From Clostridium sp. AM34-11AC (GTDB lineage Bacteria > Bacillota > Clostridia > Lachnospirales > Lachnospiraceae), in NCBI RefSeq assembly GCF_003435375.1, contig NZ_QWGL01000018.1:4789-68788 (forward strand): 64,000 bases of DNA, in the 5' to 3' direction. The number at the start of each line of letters is the position of its first letter. The first letter of the stretch is position 1. The notes under the pieces were generated by a model. That model made no database searches. It was not told where the DNA came from and saw nothing but the letters and a program-made list of their open reading frames with translations. Both the position numbers and the translations under genes were made by a program. Below, piece by piece: positions 9,645-17,015 of the stretch.

Positions 9645-9673
9645 CGGTCTGCTATGGCAGGCCGTTTTCTTTT
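9645..9673 (+). terminator. Intrinsic terminator closing the AbiE cassette
   Basis: An 8-bp stem pairs CGGTCTGC (9645-9652) with GCAGGCCG (9657-9664), with one G-U pair and a TATG loop, followed by TTTTCTTTTC. It separates the cassette from the relaxase gene. Confidence 0.75.
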
Positions 9674-9692
9674 CGGGAAGGAGGTCTGACCT

Positions 9693-11105
9693 ATGGCAAC
9701 CACAAGAATCATGCCGCTTCATGTCGGCAAGGGCCGCACAGAAAGTCGGGCGATCAGTGACATCATCGACTATGTGGCCAACCCAAAGAAAACAGATGAC
9801 GGCAGACTCATTACCGGCTATGCGTGTGACAGCCGGACTGTGGATGCGGAGTTCCTTCTGGCAAAGCGGCAGTACATTGCCGCTACCGGACGAGTGCGAG
9901 GTGCGGATGATGTGATTGCCTATCATGTGCGCCAGTCGTTCCGCCCCGGTGAGATCACTCCGGAAGAAGCGAACCGGCTGGGTGTGGAATTTGCCAAGCG
10001 ATTCACCAAGGGCAATCATGCCTTTGTGGTCTGCACCCACATAGACAAGTCGCACATTCACAATCACATTATCTGGTCATCGGTCAGCTTAGAATATGAC
10101 CGGAAATTCCGAAACTTTTGGGGCAGCACCAAGGCAGTCCGACAGTTAAGTGACACCATCTGCGTCGAAAACGGACTGTCCATTGTGGAGAATCCGAAAC
10201 CTCACGGAAAGAGCTATAACAAGTGGCTGGGCGATCAGGCAAAGCCCTCTCACCGAGAGCTGCTGCGTGTAGCGATTGACAACGCATTATCACAAAGTCC
10301 TGCTAATTTTGAGGAACTGCTGAAGCTGCTGCAAGAGTCCGGCTGTGAAGTATCAAAGCGCGGAAAATCGTATCGTTTGAAACTCCCCGGCTGGGAGAAA
10401 GCCGCCCGAATGGACAGCCTGGGCGAAGGATATGGATTAGATGATTTGCAGGCGGTTCTCTCCGGGAAGAAAACGCATACCCCACGAAAGAAAATAGTTA
10501 CACAGGCAGAGACGCAGAAGGTCAATCTGCTGGTGGACATTCAGGCAAAATTGCAGGCAGGAAAAGGTGCTGGCTATGCGCGATGGGCTAAAGTTTTCAA
10601 TCTGAAGCAAATGGCGCAGACCATGAATTACCTGTCAGAGCATAACCTGCTGGAGTATGCGGTTTTGGAAGAAAAGGCTGCGGCCGCCACGGCACATCAC
10701 AATGAGCTTTCGGCGCAAATTAAGGAGGCTGAAAAGCGTATGGCAGAGATCGCTGTTTTGCGTACTCACATCGTAAATTATGCCAAGACCCGTGAGGTCT
10801 ATGTGGACTACCGCAAGGCCGGCTACTCTAAGAAATTCCGGGAGGAACATGAGGAAGAAATTCTGCTCCACCAGGCTGCTAAGAATGCCTTTGATGAGAT
10901 GGGCGTCAAGAAGCTGCCCAAGGTCAAAGAGTTGCAGACGGAGTACGCGAAATTGCTGGAAGAAAAGAAAAAGACCTATGCCGAGTACCGGCGTTCCCGT
11001 GAAGAAATGCGGGAGCTTTTAACGGCAAAGGCTAATGTAGACCGAGTGCTGAAAATGGAGGTAGAACAGGATGTTGAAAAAGAAAAAGACCACGGCCAGC
11101 GGTAA
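9693..11105 (+). CDS. MOB-P type relaxase / mobilization nuclease
   Basis: A 470-residue relaxase of the VirD2/MobA class. The metal-binding motif HIDKSHIHNH (H116, H121, H123, H125) is complete, and the N terminus IMPLHVGKGRTESRAISDIIDYVANPKKT matches the family, with candidate catalytic tyrosines at Y27 and Y43. The C-terminal 200 residues are charged and predicted coiled-coil (AAAATAHHNELSAQIKEAEKRMAEI and beyond). Relaxases nick oriT and pilot the strand into the recipient. A GGAAGGAGG ribosome site precedes the ATG. MobC is encoded 2.4 kb upstream. Confidence 0.92.
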   Translation: MATTRIMPLHVGKGRTESRAISDIIDYVANPKKTDDGRLITGYACDSRTVDAEFLLAKRQYIAATGRVRGADDVIAYHVRQSFRPGEITPEEANRLGVEFAKRFTKGNHAFVVCTHIDKSHIHNHIIWSSVSLEYDRKFRNFWGSTKAVRQLSDTICVENGLSIVENPKPHGKSYNKWLGDQAKPSHRELLRVAIDNALSQSPANFEELLKLLQESGCEVSKRGKSYRLKLPGWEKAARMDSLGEGYGLDDLQAVLSGKKTHTPRKKIVTQAETQKVNLLVDIQAKLQAGKGAGYARWAKVFNLKQMAQTMNYLSEHNLLEYAVLEEKAAAATAHHNELSAQIKEAEKRMAEIAVLRTHIVNYAKTREVYVDYRKAGYSKKFREEHEEEILLHQAAKNAFDEMGVKKLPKVKELQTEYAKLLEEKKKTYAEYRRSREEMRELLTAKANVDRVLKMEVEQDVEKEKDHGQR

Positions 11106-11122
11106 GCTGGTCATGGTCAAAA

Positions 11123-11225
11123 GCGTTCGCAGAACGCGCAGCCACAGAATGAAATTCTGTGTTCAAAGGGGCTTGGGGGCGCTGCCCTCAACAAGCAGCT
11201 TGTGGCGAAATGGATAGCCACAAGC
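11123..11225. repeat. Cluster of three inverted repeats downstream of the relaxase gene
   Basis: Three perfect inverted repeats lie in 103 bp: GCGTTC/GAACGC (11123-11137), CACAGAAT/ATTCTGTG (11143-11161) and GCTTGTGGC/GCCACAAGC (11198-11225). None has a following T-run. They could be structured 3' RNA or DNA sites such as part of a transfer origin; the sequence does not decide. Confidence 0.6.
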
Positions 11226-11258
11226 ATTGCTTGCCACAATATGCTGCGCATAAAATGA

Positions 11259-11301
11259 AAAACTAACGACGGGACGCTTACTGCCTCCTATCGTTAGTTT
11301 T
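11259..11301. terminator. Bidirectional hairpin between the relaxase and the convergent Cro/C1 gene
   Basis: A perfect 11-bp stem pairs AAAACTAACGA (11259-11269) with TCGTTAGTTTT (11291-11301) around a 21-base loop. A-run and T-run edges suit termination from both sides. It overlaps the last codons of the leftward regulator gene. Confidence 0.7.
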
Positions 11302-11608
11302 CTGTGTTTAAGCGACTTATAAAACCAATCAGCATAATCAGATCGTCATCTGACATCTTTCTCATTCCGTCCAAAGCCTTCTTGATAAGCTGAGGGTTAT
11401 TTTCCTGTGCATCAAAAAATTGAAGCGGTGTGATTTCAAAATATTCACAGATGTTGAGAAACTGCTTCATAGACGGCATAGAACGCCCAGAAGAAATCGC
11501 CTGAATATAGCTTCTGTTCTGCCCTAACTCCATGCTCATCTGATATTCTGAAACGCCTTTTTTCAATCGTAATTCTGTGATTCGATTGCGGATAAATTCT
11601 TCGTCCAT
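11294..11608 (-). CDS. Cro/C1-type helix-turn-helix transcriptional regulator
   Basis: A 104-residue protein. The N-terminal HTH (about residues 5-60: IRNRITELRLKKGVSEYQMSMELGQNRSYIQAISSGRSMPSMKQFLNICEYF) matches the lambda-repressor-like fold. The start at 11608 is preceded by a GAGGTGAG ribosome site; an upstream in-frame start at 11647 has none. It is divergent from the SLOG gene, and the intergenic region holds a large palindrome over the SLOG promoter, so it probably controls that gene and possibly itself. Confidence 0.85.
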   Translation of the reverse strand: MDEEFIRNRITELRLKKGVSEYQMSMELGQNRSYIQAISSGRSMPSMKQFLNICEYFEITPLQFFDAQENNPQLIKKALDGMRKMSDDDLIMLIGFISRLNTEN

Positions 11609-11650
11609 ACGCTCACCTCTCTGCTCTTTTAGCATAGCAGAAAGCAATTC

Positions 11651-11692
11651 TTGATACTTCGTATGTGTTGTGTTATAATTTTATAATACAAC
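11651..11692 (+). promoter_or_regulatory. Promoter with overlapping palindromic operator upstream of the SLOG gene
   Basis: TTGATA (11651-11656) and TATAAT (11674-11679) are spaced by 17 bp. An inverted repeat with 12-bp arms and one mismatch (GTTGTGTTATAA at 11667-11678, TTATAATACAAC at 11681-11692) covers the -10 box. It is a likely operator for the adjacent divergent Cro/C1 regulator. Confidence 0.6.
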
Positions 11693-11765
11693 CTTTATAC
11701 GCATTATTATTTGCGTTATTTTTGCTTTATATGCGTAATCAAGGCAGTTATCAAGGGTGATTTAT

Positions 11766-12308
11766 ATGAATCAGTATGCCTGCGCCATTACCGGCCACCG
11801 ACCAACAAGATTTTGCTTTGGATATAATGAGGAAGATCCCCTATGCCAAAAATTAAAAGAATGTCTCCTGGAGCAGTTTCGGATACTTCATGACGAGAAA
11901 TTTGTCCGTACTTTTTTTGTCGGCGGTGCTCTTGGTGTGGATATGTGGGCTGGAGAACAGCTGCTGACATTGAGGGCACAAACGGGATACGAAGATATTA
12001 AAATTGTCGTTGTAGTTCCCTTCATCGGTTATGACTCTAAATGGCCGGATCAGAGTAGACATAGATTGAAAAAGCTGATCCAAAACGCAAACGATTCCAT
12101 TGTTATTTCACATTCTGCGGATGTTTCCAGTTATAAAAAAAGGAATTACTATATGGTCGATCATGCAGAGTACCTCATCGGTGTGTTTGATAATCAGAAA
12201 AAGCTGCGTTCAGGCACAGCACAGACAGTCAACTATGCCTTACATCAGGGAAAAGTAATCACTCTGATCCATCCAGACACTATGGAGATAACAGCCCCTG
12301 CGCCTTAA
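11766..12308 (+). CDS. SLOG-fold DUF1273 (YpsA-like) protein
   Basis: A 180-residue Rossmann-like protein. It begins NQYACAITGHRPTRF, the DUF1273/YpsA signature, and contains a glycine-rich loop FFVGGALGVDMWAGE (about residues 51-65) and a late GVFDNQKKLRSGTAQTVNYA segment, as in SLOG proteins that bind nucleotide-derived ligands. The ATG at 11766 follows an AAGGGTGA ribosome site by 5 bases; an in-frame GTG at 11757 overlaps that site. SLOG proteins are proposed nucleotide sensors and recur in conflict systems and mobile elements. The role here is unknown; control by the divergent HTH protein is likely. Confidence 0.75.
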   Translation: MNQYACAITGHRPTRFCFGYNEEDPLCQKLKECLLEQFRILHDEKFVRTFFVGGALGVDMWAGEQLLTLRAQTGYEDIKIVVVVPFIGYDSKWPDQSRHRLKKLIQNANDSIVISHSADVSSYKKRNYYMVDHAEYLIGVFDNQKKLRSGTAQTVNYALHQGKVITLIHPDTMEITAPAP

Positions 12309-12350
12309 CAAATTCACAAAAATTTTTCATTAGCATTTCCAACAAAATAT

Positions 12351-12378
12351 TTTCATTGAAGGGGTGCTGTGATATAAT
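12351..12378 (+). promoter_or_regulatory. Putative promoter of the immunity-type operon
   Basis: TTTCAT (12351-12356) and TATAAT (12373-12378) are spaced by 16 bp. It is the only good promoter-like pair seen between the SLOG gene and the operon's first gene at 12602. Confidence 0.4.
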
Positions 12379-12415
12379 AAGATATAAAACTACGCTCAGA
12401 ATAAATGGTGCCGCT

Positions 12416-12586
12416 ATGAACAAATATATTGGACAGCAATTTGCTGCTTTAAGATACGAAAAAAATATTTTGGTTGTTGAAGAAACTACATCTGCTGGTG
12501 GATGCGGCTCCTTCAACGCGGCTTCTTCATGTCCTGCGTCAGCCTGTCTTTATGACAGTGCGGCGTGGGGCTTTTTTATTGCCTGA
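12416..12586 (+). CDS. Possible small leader ORF of unknown function
   Basis: A 56-codon frame beginning MNKYIGQQFAALRYEKNI, which resembles the start of a small DNA-binding protein, but its second half is low-complexity (Ala, Ser, Cys). There is no convincing ribosome site. It lies in the 290-bp leader between the SLOG gene and the immunity operon, and its end overlaps a GGGGCTTTTTT run that may belong to an attenuator. It could be a truncated HTH gene, a leader peptide, or noncoding. Confidence 0.2.
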   Translation: MNKYIGQQFAALRYEKNILVVEETTSAGGCGSFNAASSCPASACLYDSAAWGFFIA

Positions 12587-12601
12587 AAGGAGTATGAGAA
12601 C

Positions 12602-13717
12602 ATGAGTCTGAAATATACCTGCCCCAGCTGTGGAACCCCATTGGGTTATGAGGGATTGTGTTGGAAATGTAAGTGCGAGCAAGAACGGCAAGCTGCTCTG
12701 GCCTGGATGCCGGAACAAATTGTCGAAAAACAAAGAAACTTGATACAGAACATCCAGAGGCTGGCTGATATGGAGGACCCAGAGTTCGCCGACTTTTGGC
12801 AGCTGCTTGGCTACCATGATGCCATCACCCCGGAGATTCAGCGAGTGGCACTGGCCGCAGAGGTGTTCTGGCCCTGTGAGATCTATTATCATGCTCCCGC
12901 CGATGTGCGGGATGGTCTGATCCATGCGCTGTTGTCCGCAGAATATTCCAGCGCGGCCTCCAACCTGATGAGTTGCCTTGCTATGCAAGGAGATGACAAG
13001 GCAATGGAGACTCTGCTGGAGCTGGAGCGAAATCCCCGGCCCTGGCGCAAGGGCCTCTATGTAGACCCATCCAGCTATGCGCAGATCGGAGGCTGGACCT
13101 TCGACAAGGAGGGCCAGAAAATCCAGCTCAACTTCGATACCTGCTATCCTATGGTCAAAGGAACCACCAGCGAGAAATCTCCCGTCCGCATTGGCCGGGC
13201 ACGGGAGGACACATGCCCCCACTGTGGCGGACGCATGGTGGACATGCTGGTGCTGGATGGCCGGGATGAGCGGCTGAAATTTCTGGGGTTGGATGGTATT
13301 CTGACTGCCACCTGCTGCCCCAACTGTGTGGGATTCTTGAAAGGTCCAGCCTTTAACAGTTTTACCCTGGATGGCGGCGTGGAAGTCTTTCCCTCCGAGC
13401 TCTTTGACGGGGCGGAGAAAACGGATTGCTATGTCAGTCCCGAGGACTACAAGGCCCTCACGGAAAATCCCTTTGTGCTGGGCGAAGCGCCCGTGCCCCT
13501 GTTTTACGGTGCGGCCTGCCAGGATGTGAACACGGTGGGTGGCTTTGCCAACTGGGTACAGGACGCGGAATATACGACCTGCCCCCACTGCGGGAAACCT
13601 ATGAAATATCTGGCCCAGATCCAGTGGGATACGGTGTTTGACTGTGCGGAGGGCACGCTCTATGTGGAATTCTGCCCGGACTGCCATATCGTGTCCATGC
13701 AGCACCAGCAGACCTAA
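12602..13717 (+). CDS. Zinc-ribbon protein with DUF1963/YwqG-like C-terminal domain (immunity-type)
   Basis: A 371-residue cytoplasmic protein. The N terminus has a treble CxxC zinc ribbon (CPSCGTPL, CWKCKC). More CxxC pairs occur at CPHCGGRM and CCPNC in the middle. The C terminus (about residues 300-371) reads VGGFANWVQDAEYTTCPHCGKPM and ends with YVEFCPDCH, the layout of DUF1963/YwqG proteins. DUF1963 is among the domains described as immunity proteins in polymorphic toxin loci. It is the first gene of the long co-directional operon and has a GAAAGGAG ribosome site. Confidence 0.65.
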   Translation: MSLKYTCPSCGTPLGYEGLCWKCKCEQERQAALAWMPEQIVEKQRNLIQNIQRLADMEDPEFADFWQLLGYHDAITPEIQRVALAAEVFWPCEIYYHAPADVRDGLIHALLSAEYSSAASNLMSCLAMQGDDKAMETLLELERNPRPWRKGLYVDPSSYAQIGGWTFDKEGQKIQLNFDTCYPMVKGTTSEKSPVRIGRAREDTCPHCGGRMVDMLVLDGRDERLKFLGLDGILTATCCPNCVGFLKGPAFNSFTLDGGVEVFPSELFDGAEKTDCYVSPEDYKALTENPFVLGEAPVPLFYGAACQDVNTVGGFANWVQDAEYTTCPHCGKPMKYLAQIQWDTVFDCAEGTLYVEFCPDCHIVSMQHQQT

Positions 13718-13777
13718 AAAAGTCGCACGGTATGAAAAGAGAAATACCAGCAGGTATTTGCGTAAGGAGGAAGTAGA

Positions 13778-14011
13778 ATGAACAGCGAACAGATCACAGC
13801 ATTTTTGCAAGAGCATTGGTACATTGCCTCGGTGCTCATCGGGGCCGTGATTTTAATTGGAGCAATCCGCAACTGGAACTGGCTCTGCGACCCCACTGGT
13901 ACGCGGGATGCCCACCGCCACAGCAGAGGATACCGGCGGGTGGTGTTCTTTCTGTTGGGTGTCCTCCTGATTGTGGTGAGTATCTGGGGATTTGTGCTGA
14001 AGTTGAAATAG
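13778..14011 (+). CDS. Imm17-like small membrane protein
   Basis: A 77-residue protein with two predicted membrane helices (about residues 14-33 and 51-74) joined by a basic loop. The stretch IGAIRNWNWLCDPTG recalls the two-helix Imm17 immunity family. An AAGGAGG ribosome site precedes the ATG. If it is Imm17-like it would sit in the membrane and neutralise a toxin acting there or during entry. The family call is from memory. Confidence 0.6.
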   Translation: MNSEQITAFLQEHWYIASVLIGAVILIGAIRNWNWLCDPTGTRDAHRHSRGYRRVVFFLLGVLLIVVSIWGFVLKLK

Positions 14012-14024
14012 GAGGAGCAATCCC

Positions 14025-14237
14025 ATGACCCAAGAAGAACAGATCCGACTCTATCGGCTGATGGAAAAACTCAACTGGTTTTTCCACCAAGAGATGCACT
14101 ACCTGAATAGAGATATTGCGGAAAAGACCGCACGGGAGTGTTACCCGGAGATTCGGGATTTTACATACGATATTTTGTGGAACGACCTGCCCAGAGAGGT
14201 GCAGGGACAACTTATGAACGAGGATGAGACGCTATGA
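14025..14237 (+). CDS. Small hypothetical protein in the immunity operon
   Basis: A 70-residue acidic, mostly helical protein (MTQEEQIRLYRLMEKLNWFF). A GGAGGAG ribosome site lies just upstream, and its stop overlaps the next start (ATGA), so it is translated in step with the following gene. No family recognised. Its size and setting would fit a small immunity protein, but nothing in the sequence proves it. Confidence 0.7.
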   Translation: MTQEEQIRLYRLMEKLNWFFHQEMHYLNRDIAEKTARECYPEIRDFTYDILWNDLPREVQGQLMNEDETL

Positions 14238-15391
14238 ATACTACGATGACTTTAGAACAACTGCCTCCCAAGGGTGTAAAGCGAGAACAGGCCATTTTGG
14301 CGCTGGGCAAAGAGGAAGCAAACGGCGAACTGCTTCTCCAGCTTGTGAATACAGAAAAGGGCAAGTGCAAAACGGCTGCTCAAAAGGCTTTGGCGCAGCT
14401 GGAGTATGCCCCTGCTGCCCCACTGTGGGCCAAGCTGGTCAAGGGCAAATGGATGGGCAGCCATATCATGTCGGATGCCTGCTCGGATTGTGTATCGGAG
14501 CAGATTGCCCCAGTCATCCTGAAAACCCTCTCCCTGCTGTTGGATGAGGCGGATACAAAACCGCTGGAAGAGGGACAGGTGGAACAGATGAATTTCTGTT
14601 TTCATTTGATGCTGGGCAAAGCCTCCCCCAAGATGTTGGAGGTGTACCGTTTTCTGGCGGAAAATGCGGAACGGATCGGCCATCTCAAGCACACCCCCTT
14701 TTATGATGGTGACAAATGCACTACATGGCACATTTCCCAAGGACTGGGGCTCTATAAAGTAAAGCCAAAGGAAATGGAGAAGATTCCGGCTTTGATTCTG
14801 ACCGCCTCCTTGATTCGAAACCCGGATACACGACTACAAGCACTGGCCGATGAACTATATGAACGCTATGGCGGCAGTTGGCTGATTCCAGTCTTTATGA
14901 AAGCAATTATCACCCAGCCCAAGGAACAGGTGTATGAAACCTATTCGCTCCTGCTGGGCACTCCCAAAGAAATCTACCTGTTCAATGCTCTGGGGATGCT
15001 GGATTACCGCTGTTATCCGGAGGACTGGATCTATGAACGCCTGGGGCCTGATGGAATGACTGCGTTCATCTTTTGGGGCTATGACCGCTACGGGTCCTAT
15101 GACACGACCTTTATGTTTGAACGCTATGTGGAGCTGGATGAGCGGTGGCTTTTTGATCTGGCCAAAGACCCTGAAGGTCGAAAGCCTACGGTGACTTGGC
15201 AAAGTTACAACCGGAGTGGTGTTCTGTACGAAAGCTACGACGAAATGTTCATCAGTCTGCTGCCCCGCAAGGTGGAAAACCCGGAACTGAAGTGCGTTCT
15301 GCGGGACTACTTCCGCATCCGCAGCCAGAAAAAGAAAGTGGCTAAGAGCATCACCGTTTACCAGGATGCTGCGGAGCGATTCGGAGATTAA
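14234..15391 (+). CDS. Alpha-helical (HEAT-like) repeat protein, function unknown
   Basis: A 385-residue protein starting with a 4-base overlap with the previous gene. The first half is Leu/Ala-rich with repeating helix pairs (EQAILALGKEEANGELLLQLVN, KTAAQKALAQLEYAPAAPLWAKLVKG), suggesting a HEAT-type solenoid. The second half is richer in aromatic residues (GLGLYKVKPKEMEKIPALILTAS, DYRCYPEDWIYERLG). There is no signal peptide or membrane segment. No named family recognised. Position in the operon suggests an immunity or binding role. Confidence 0.7.
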   Translation: MNTTMTLEQLPPKGVKREQAILALGKEEANGELLLQLVNTEKGKCKTAAQKALAQLEYAPAAPLWAKLVKGKWMGSHIMSDACSDCVSEQIAPVILKTLSLLLDEADTKPLEEGQVEQMNFCFHLMLGKASPKMLEVYRFLAENAERIGHLKHTPFYDGDKCTTWHISQGLGLYKVKPKEMEKIPALILTASLIRNPDTRLQALADELYERYGGSWLIPVFMKAIITQPKEQVYETYSLLLGTPKEIYLFNALGMLDYRCYPEDWIYERLGPDGMTAFIFWGYDRYGSYDTTFMFERYVELDERWLFDLAKDPEGRKPTVTWQSYNRSGVLYESYDEMFISLLPRKVENPELKCVLRDYFRIRSQKKKVAKSITVYQDAAERFGD

Positions 15392-15411
15392 GCAGGAATG
15401 GAGCGACTGGT

Positions 15412-15510
15412 ATGATCGGAACAGATGAAAACCGGGCAGTGCTCCATGTGGAGGTCATCTTCTGGAGCGGCAAACGAAAAATACCGCCCAGCCTGGTCAG
15501 CGGGAAGTAG
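15412..15510 (+). pseudogene. Short ORF, possible gene remnant
   Basis: A 32-codon frame (MIGTDENRAVLHVEVIFWSGKRK...) between two operon genes. The frame stays open upstream into the previous gene's 3' end. It reads like the tail of a lost or frameshifted immunity-type gene but is too short to assign. Confidence 0.25.
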
Positions 15511-15521
15511 GAGGACTTGCT

Positions 15522-16499
15522 ATGAACGAAAAACTATTTCGCACCCAATTTAATCAAATGGAAACCACCGAGAAGCAGGCGCTGATGGAAAGCCTGGCTG
15601 CTCGTTATGATATGACCTTTCTCGGTCTACATACCTTTGACCGCTGGGGCCAGAACTGCACCACCGGCATCTTCAAGAAAGATGGCCGGGAGTTCGTCTT
15701 TGTCCCCGGCGATACCGTCACCCTGGGCTGGGAGCAGTTTGCCGTGGGACTGAATCAGGAGAGCCGGGAGGAATTAGAGTATCTGTTCCGGGAATGGGAA
15801 ATGGAACCGCAGAACCCGGAGGAGATGATCCGGGAAAGTATGGCTCCCGTTCGGCAGGCGGCCATTGGCCCCATGCTGGTGGGCCGGGAGCTGGAGGAAC
15901 TCTGCTGGGAGCCAGTCAAGATGGACGATCCCAGGCTGACCGCCCACCCTGACTGGCTGAAGGAATTTCGTGATTTTGCCTGGAGTGACAGCAGCAGTCT
16001 TACCTTGCATCAGTCGGCCCGCATTGAGCGGACGGAAAAGGGCTTTCAGATCTGCATCTATAACCGCACAGACTACGATGCGCTTCTTGCCGGGCTGGAA
16101 AAGCAGGGGCTTTCGCTGCCTACGGCGGACGAGTGGTCCTACCTGTGTGGCGGCGGGTGTCGGACCCTGTTCCCGTGGGGAGATGGGTTAGACTACTCCA
16201 TGCGTCTGCGCTGGTTTGAGGACATGGATGAGGATGAGAACCGGCCCTATGACATGGAGGAACCCAACTTCTTCGGCCTGTCCATCGCCTACGATCCCTA
16301 TATGCGGGAAGTGGTGCAGGCTGATAGACTTACCACCTGTGGCGGCGATGGCGGATGCAATATCTGCGGTGGGCTGGGCCCATTTCTCGGTTTCCTACCC
16401 TGTTCGCCCCACTGTAAGCCGGAAGTGCAGGAGGACAATGAACTAAACGGAGATTATGACTTTTATCGGCCTATCATTCGGCTGGAGAACCATGATTGA
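15522..16499 (+). CDS. Divergent formylglycine-generating-enzyme-like (FGE/sulfatase-modifying fold) protein
   Basis: A 325-residue protein. FVFVPGDTVTLGWEQF (about residues 57-72) resembles the opening strand of FGE/SUMF1-fold proteins (usually FVMIPGGTFTMG). LPTADEWSYLCGGGCRTLFPWGD (about residues 199-221) matches the family's LPTEAEWEYAARGG...FPWGD motif. The C-terminal cysteine cluster (TCGGDGGCNICGG) is unusual for the fold, and the catalytic cysteine pattern of true FGE is not obvious. Some FGE-fold proteins are binding rather than catalytic. The immunity-operon setting suggests a recruited binding scaffold. Ribosome site AGGAGG. Confidence 0.55.
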   Translation: MNEKLFRTQFNQMETTEKQALMESLAARYDMTFLGLHTFDRWGQNCTTGIFKKDGREFVFVPGDTVTLGWEQFAVGLNQESREELEYLFREWEMEPQNPEEMIRESMAPVRQAAIGPMLVGRELEELCWEPVKMDDPRLTAHPDWLKEFRDFAWSDSSSLTLHQSARIERTEKGFQICIYNRTDYDALLAGLEKQGLSLPTADEWSYLCGGGCRTLFPWGDGLDYSMRLRWFEDMDEDENRPYDMEEPNFFGLSIAYDPYMREVVQADRLTTCGGDGGCNICGGLGPFLGFLPCSPHCKPEVQEDNELNGDYDFYRPIIRLENHD

Positions 16500-16541
16500 C
16501 AATAGAAGCTTGATACAAAATAAAGAAAGAGAGGTGCCGAC

Positions 16542-17012
16542 ATGGGAGCATGGGGCATAAAAGCATTAGAGCGTGACGAAGGGCTGGATGTACTGGACAT
16601 CCTCAAAAATGAATATGTACCGGAGCATCCGGTAATGGATCTGGGCGAGATGATCGAACTGATGAAAGAGGAAGTCATGCTGGGAGCTGACTTCTCACAA
16701 ATCGACTTCCTCTTTGACAATACTGCGATGGCTCTGGCGGAGCTGTATTTCCAATGGAAGGATAATGGCAAGCTGGACTACGATTATGAAGAAGCTATAT
16801 GGGATAAAGTCACCGGTTTCACAGCATCCAAAGAAGCCCTTGCTTTCCTGCTGCGGCAGCTCACCGACATCAAAAACGAGGTGCCGGACGAGGACGGCAT
16901 CCGTGAGATTGTGGATCTTTGGAAGAACGAGGACAGCGGTGAGATCGCTCCTGTGTGGTCAGAGCATTTGGACTGGCTCATCAAGCGGCTGATCTCGGAA
17001 CAGGAGGCATGA
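16542..17012 (+). CDS. DUF4259-like protein (immunity-type)
   Basis: A 156-residue acidic protein. The N terminus MGAWGIKALERDEGLDVL has the MGxWG...DxAxD pattern of DUF4259 proteins, which recur in polymorphic-toxin immunity loci. The rest is helical (ALAELYFQWKDNGKLDYDYEEAIWDKV). The next gene starts 3 bases after its stop. The function is inferred only from family and context. Confidence 0.6.
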   Translation: MGAWGIKALERDEGLDVLDILKNEYVPEHPVMDLGEMIELMKEEVMLGADFSQIDFLFDNTAMALAELYFQWKDNGKLDYDYEEAIWDKVTGFTASKEALAFLLRQLTDIKNEVPDEDGIREIVDLWKNEDSGEIAPVWSEHLDWLIKRLISEQEA

Positions 17013-17015
17013 CGC

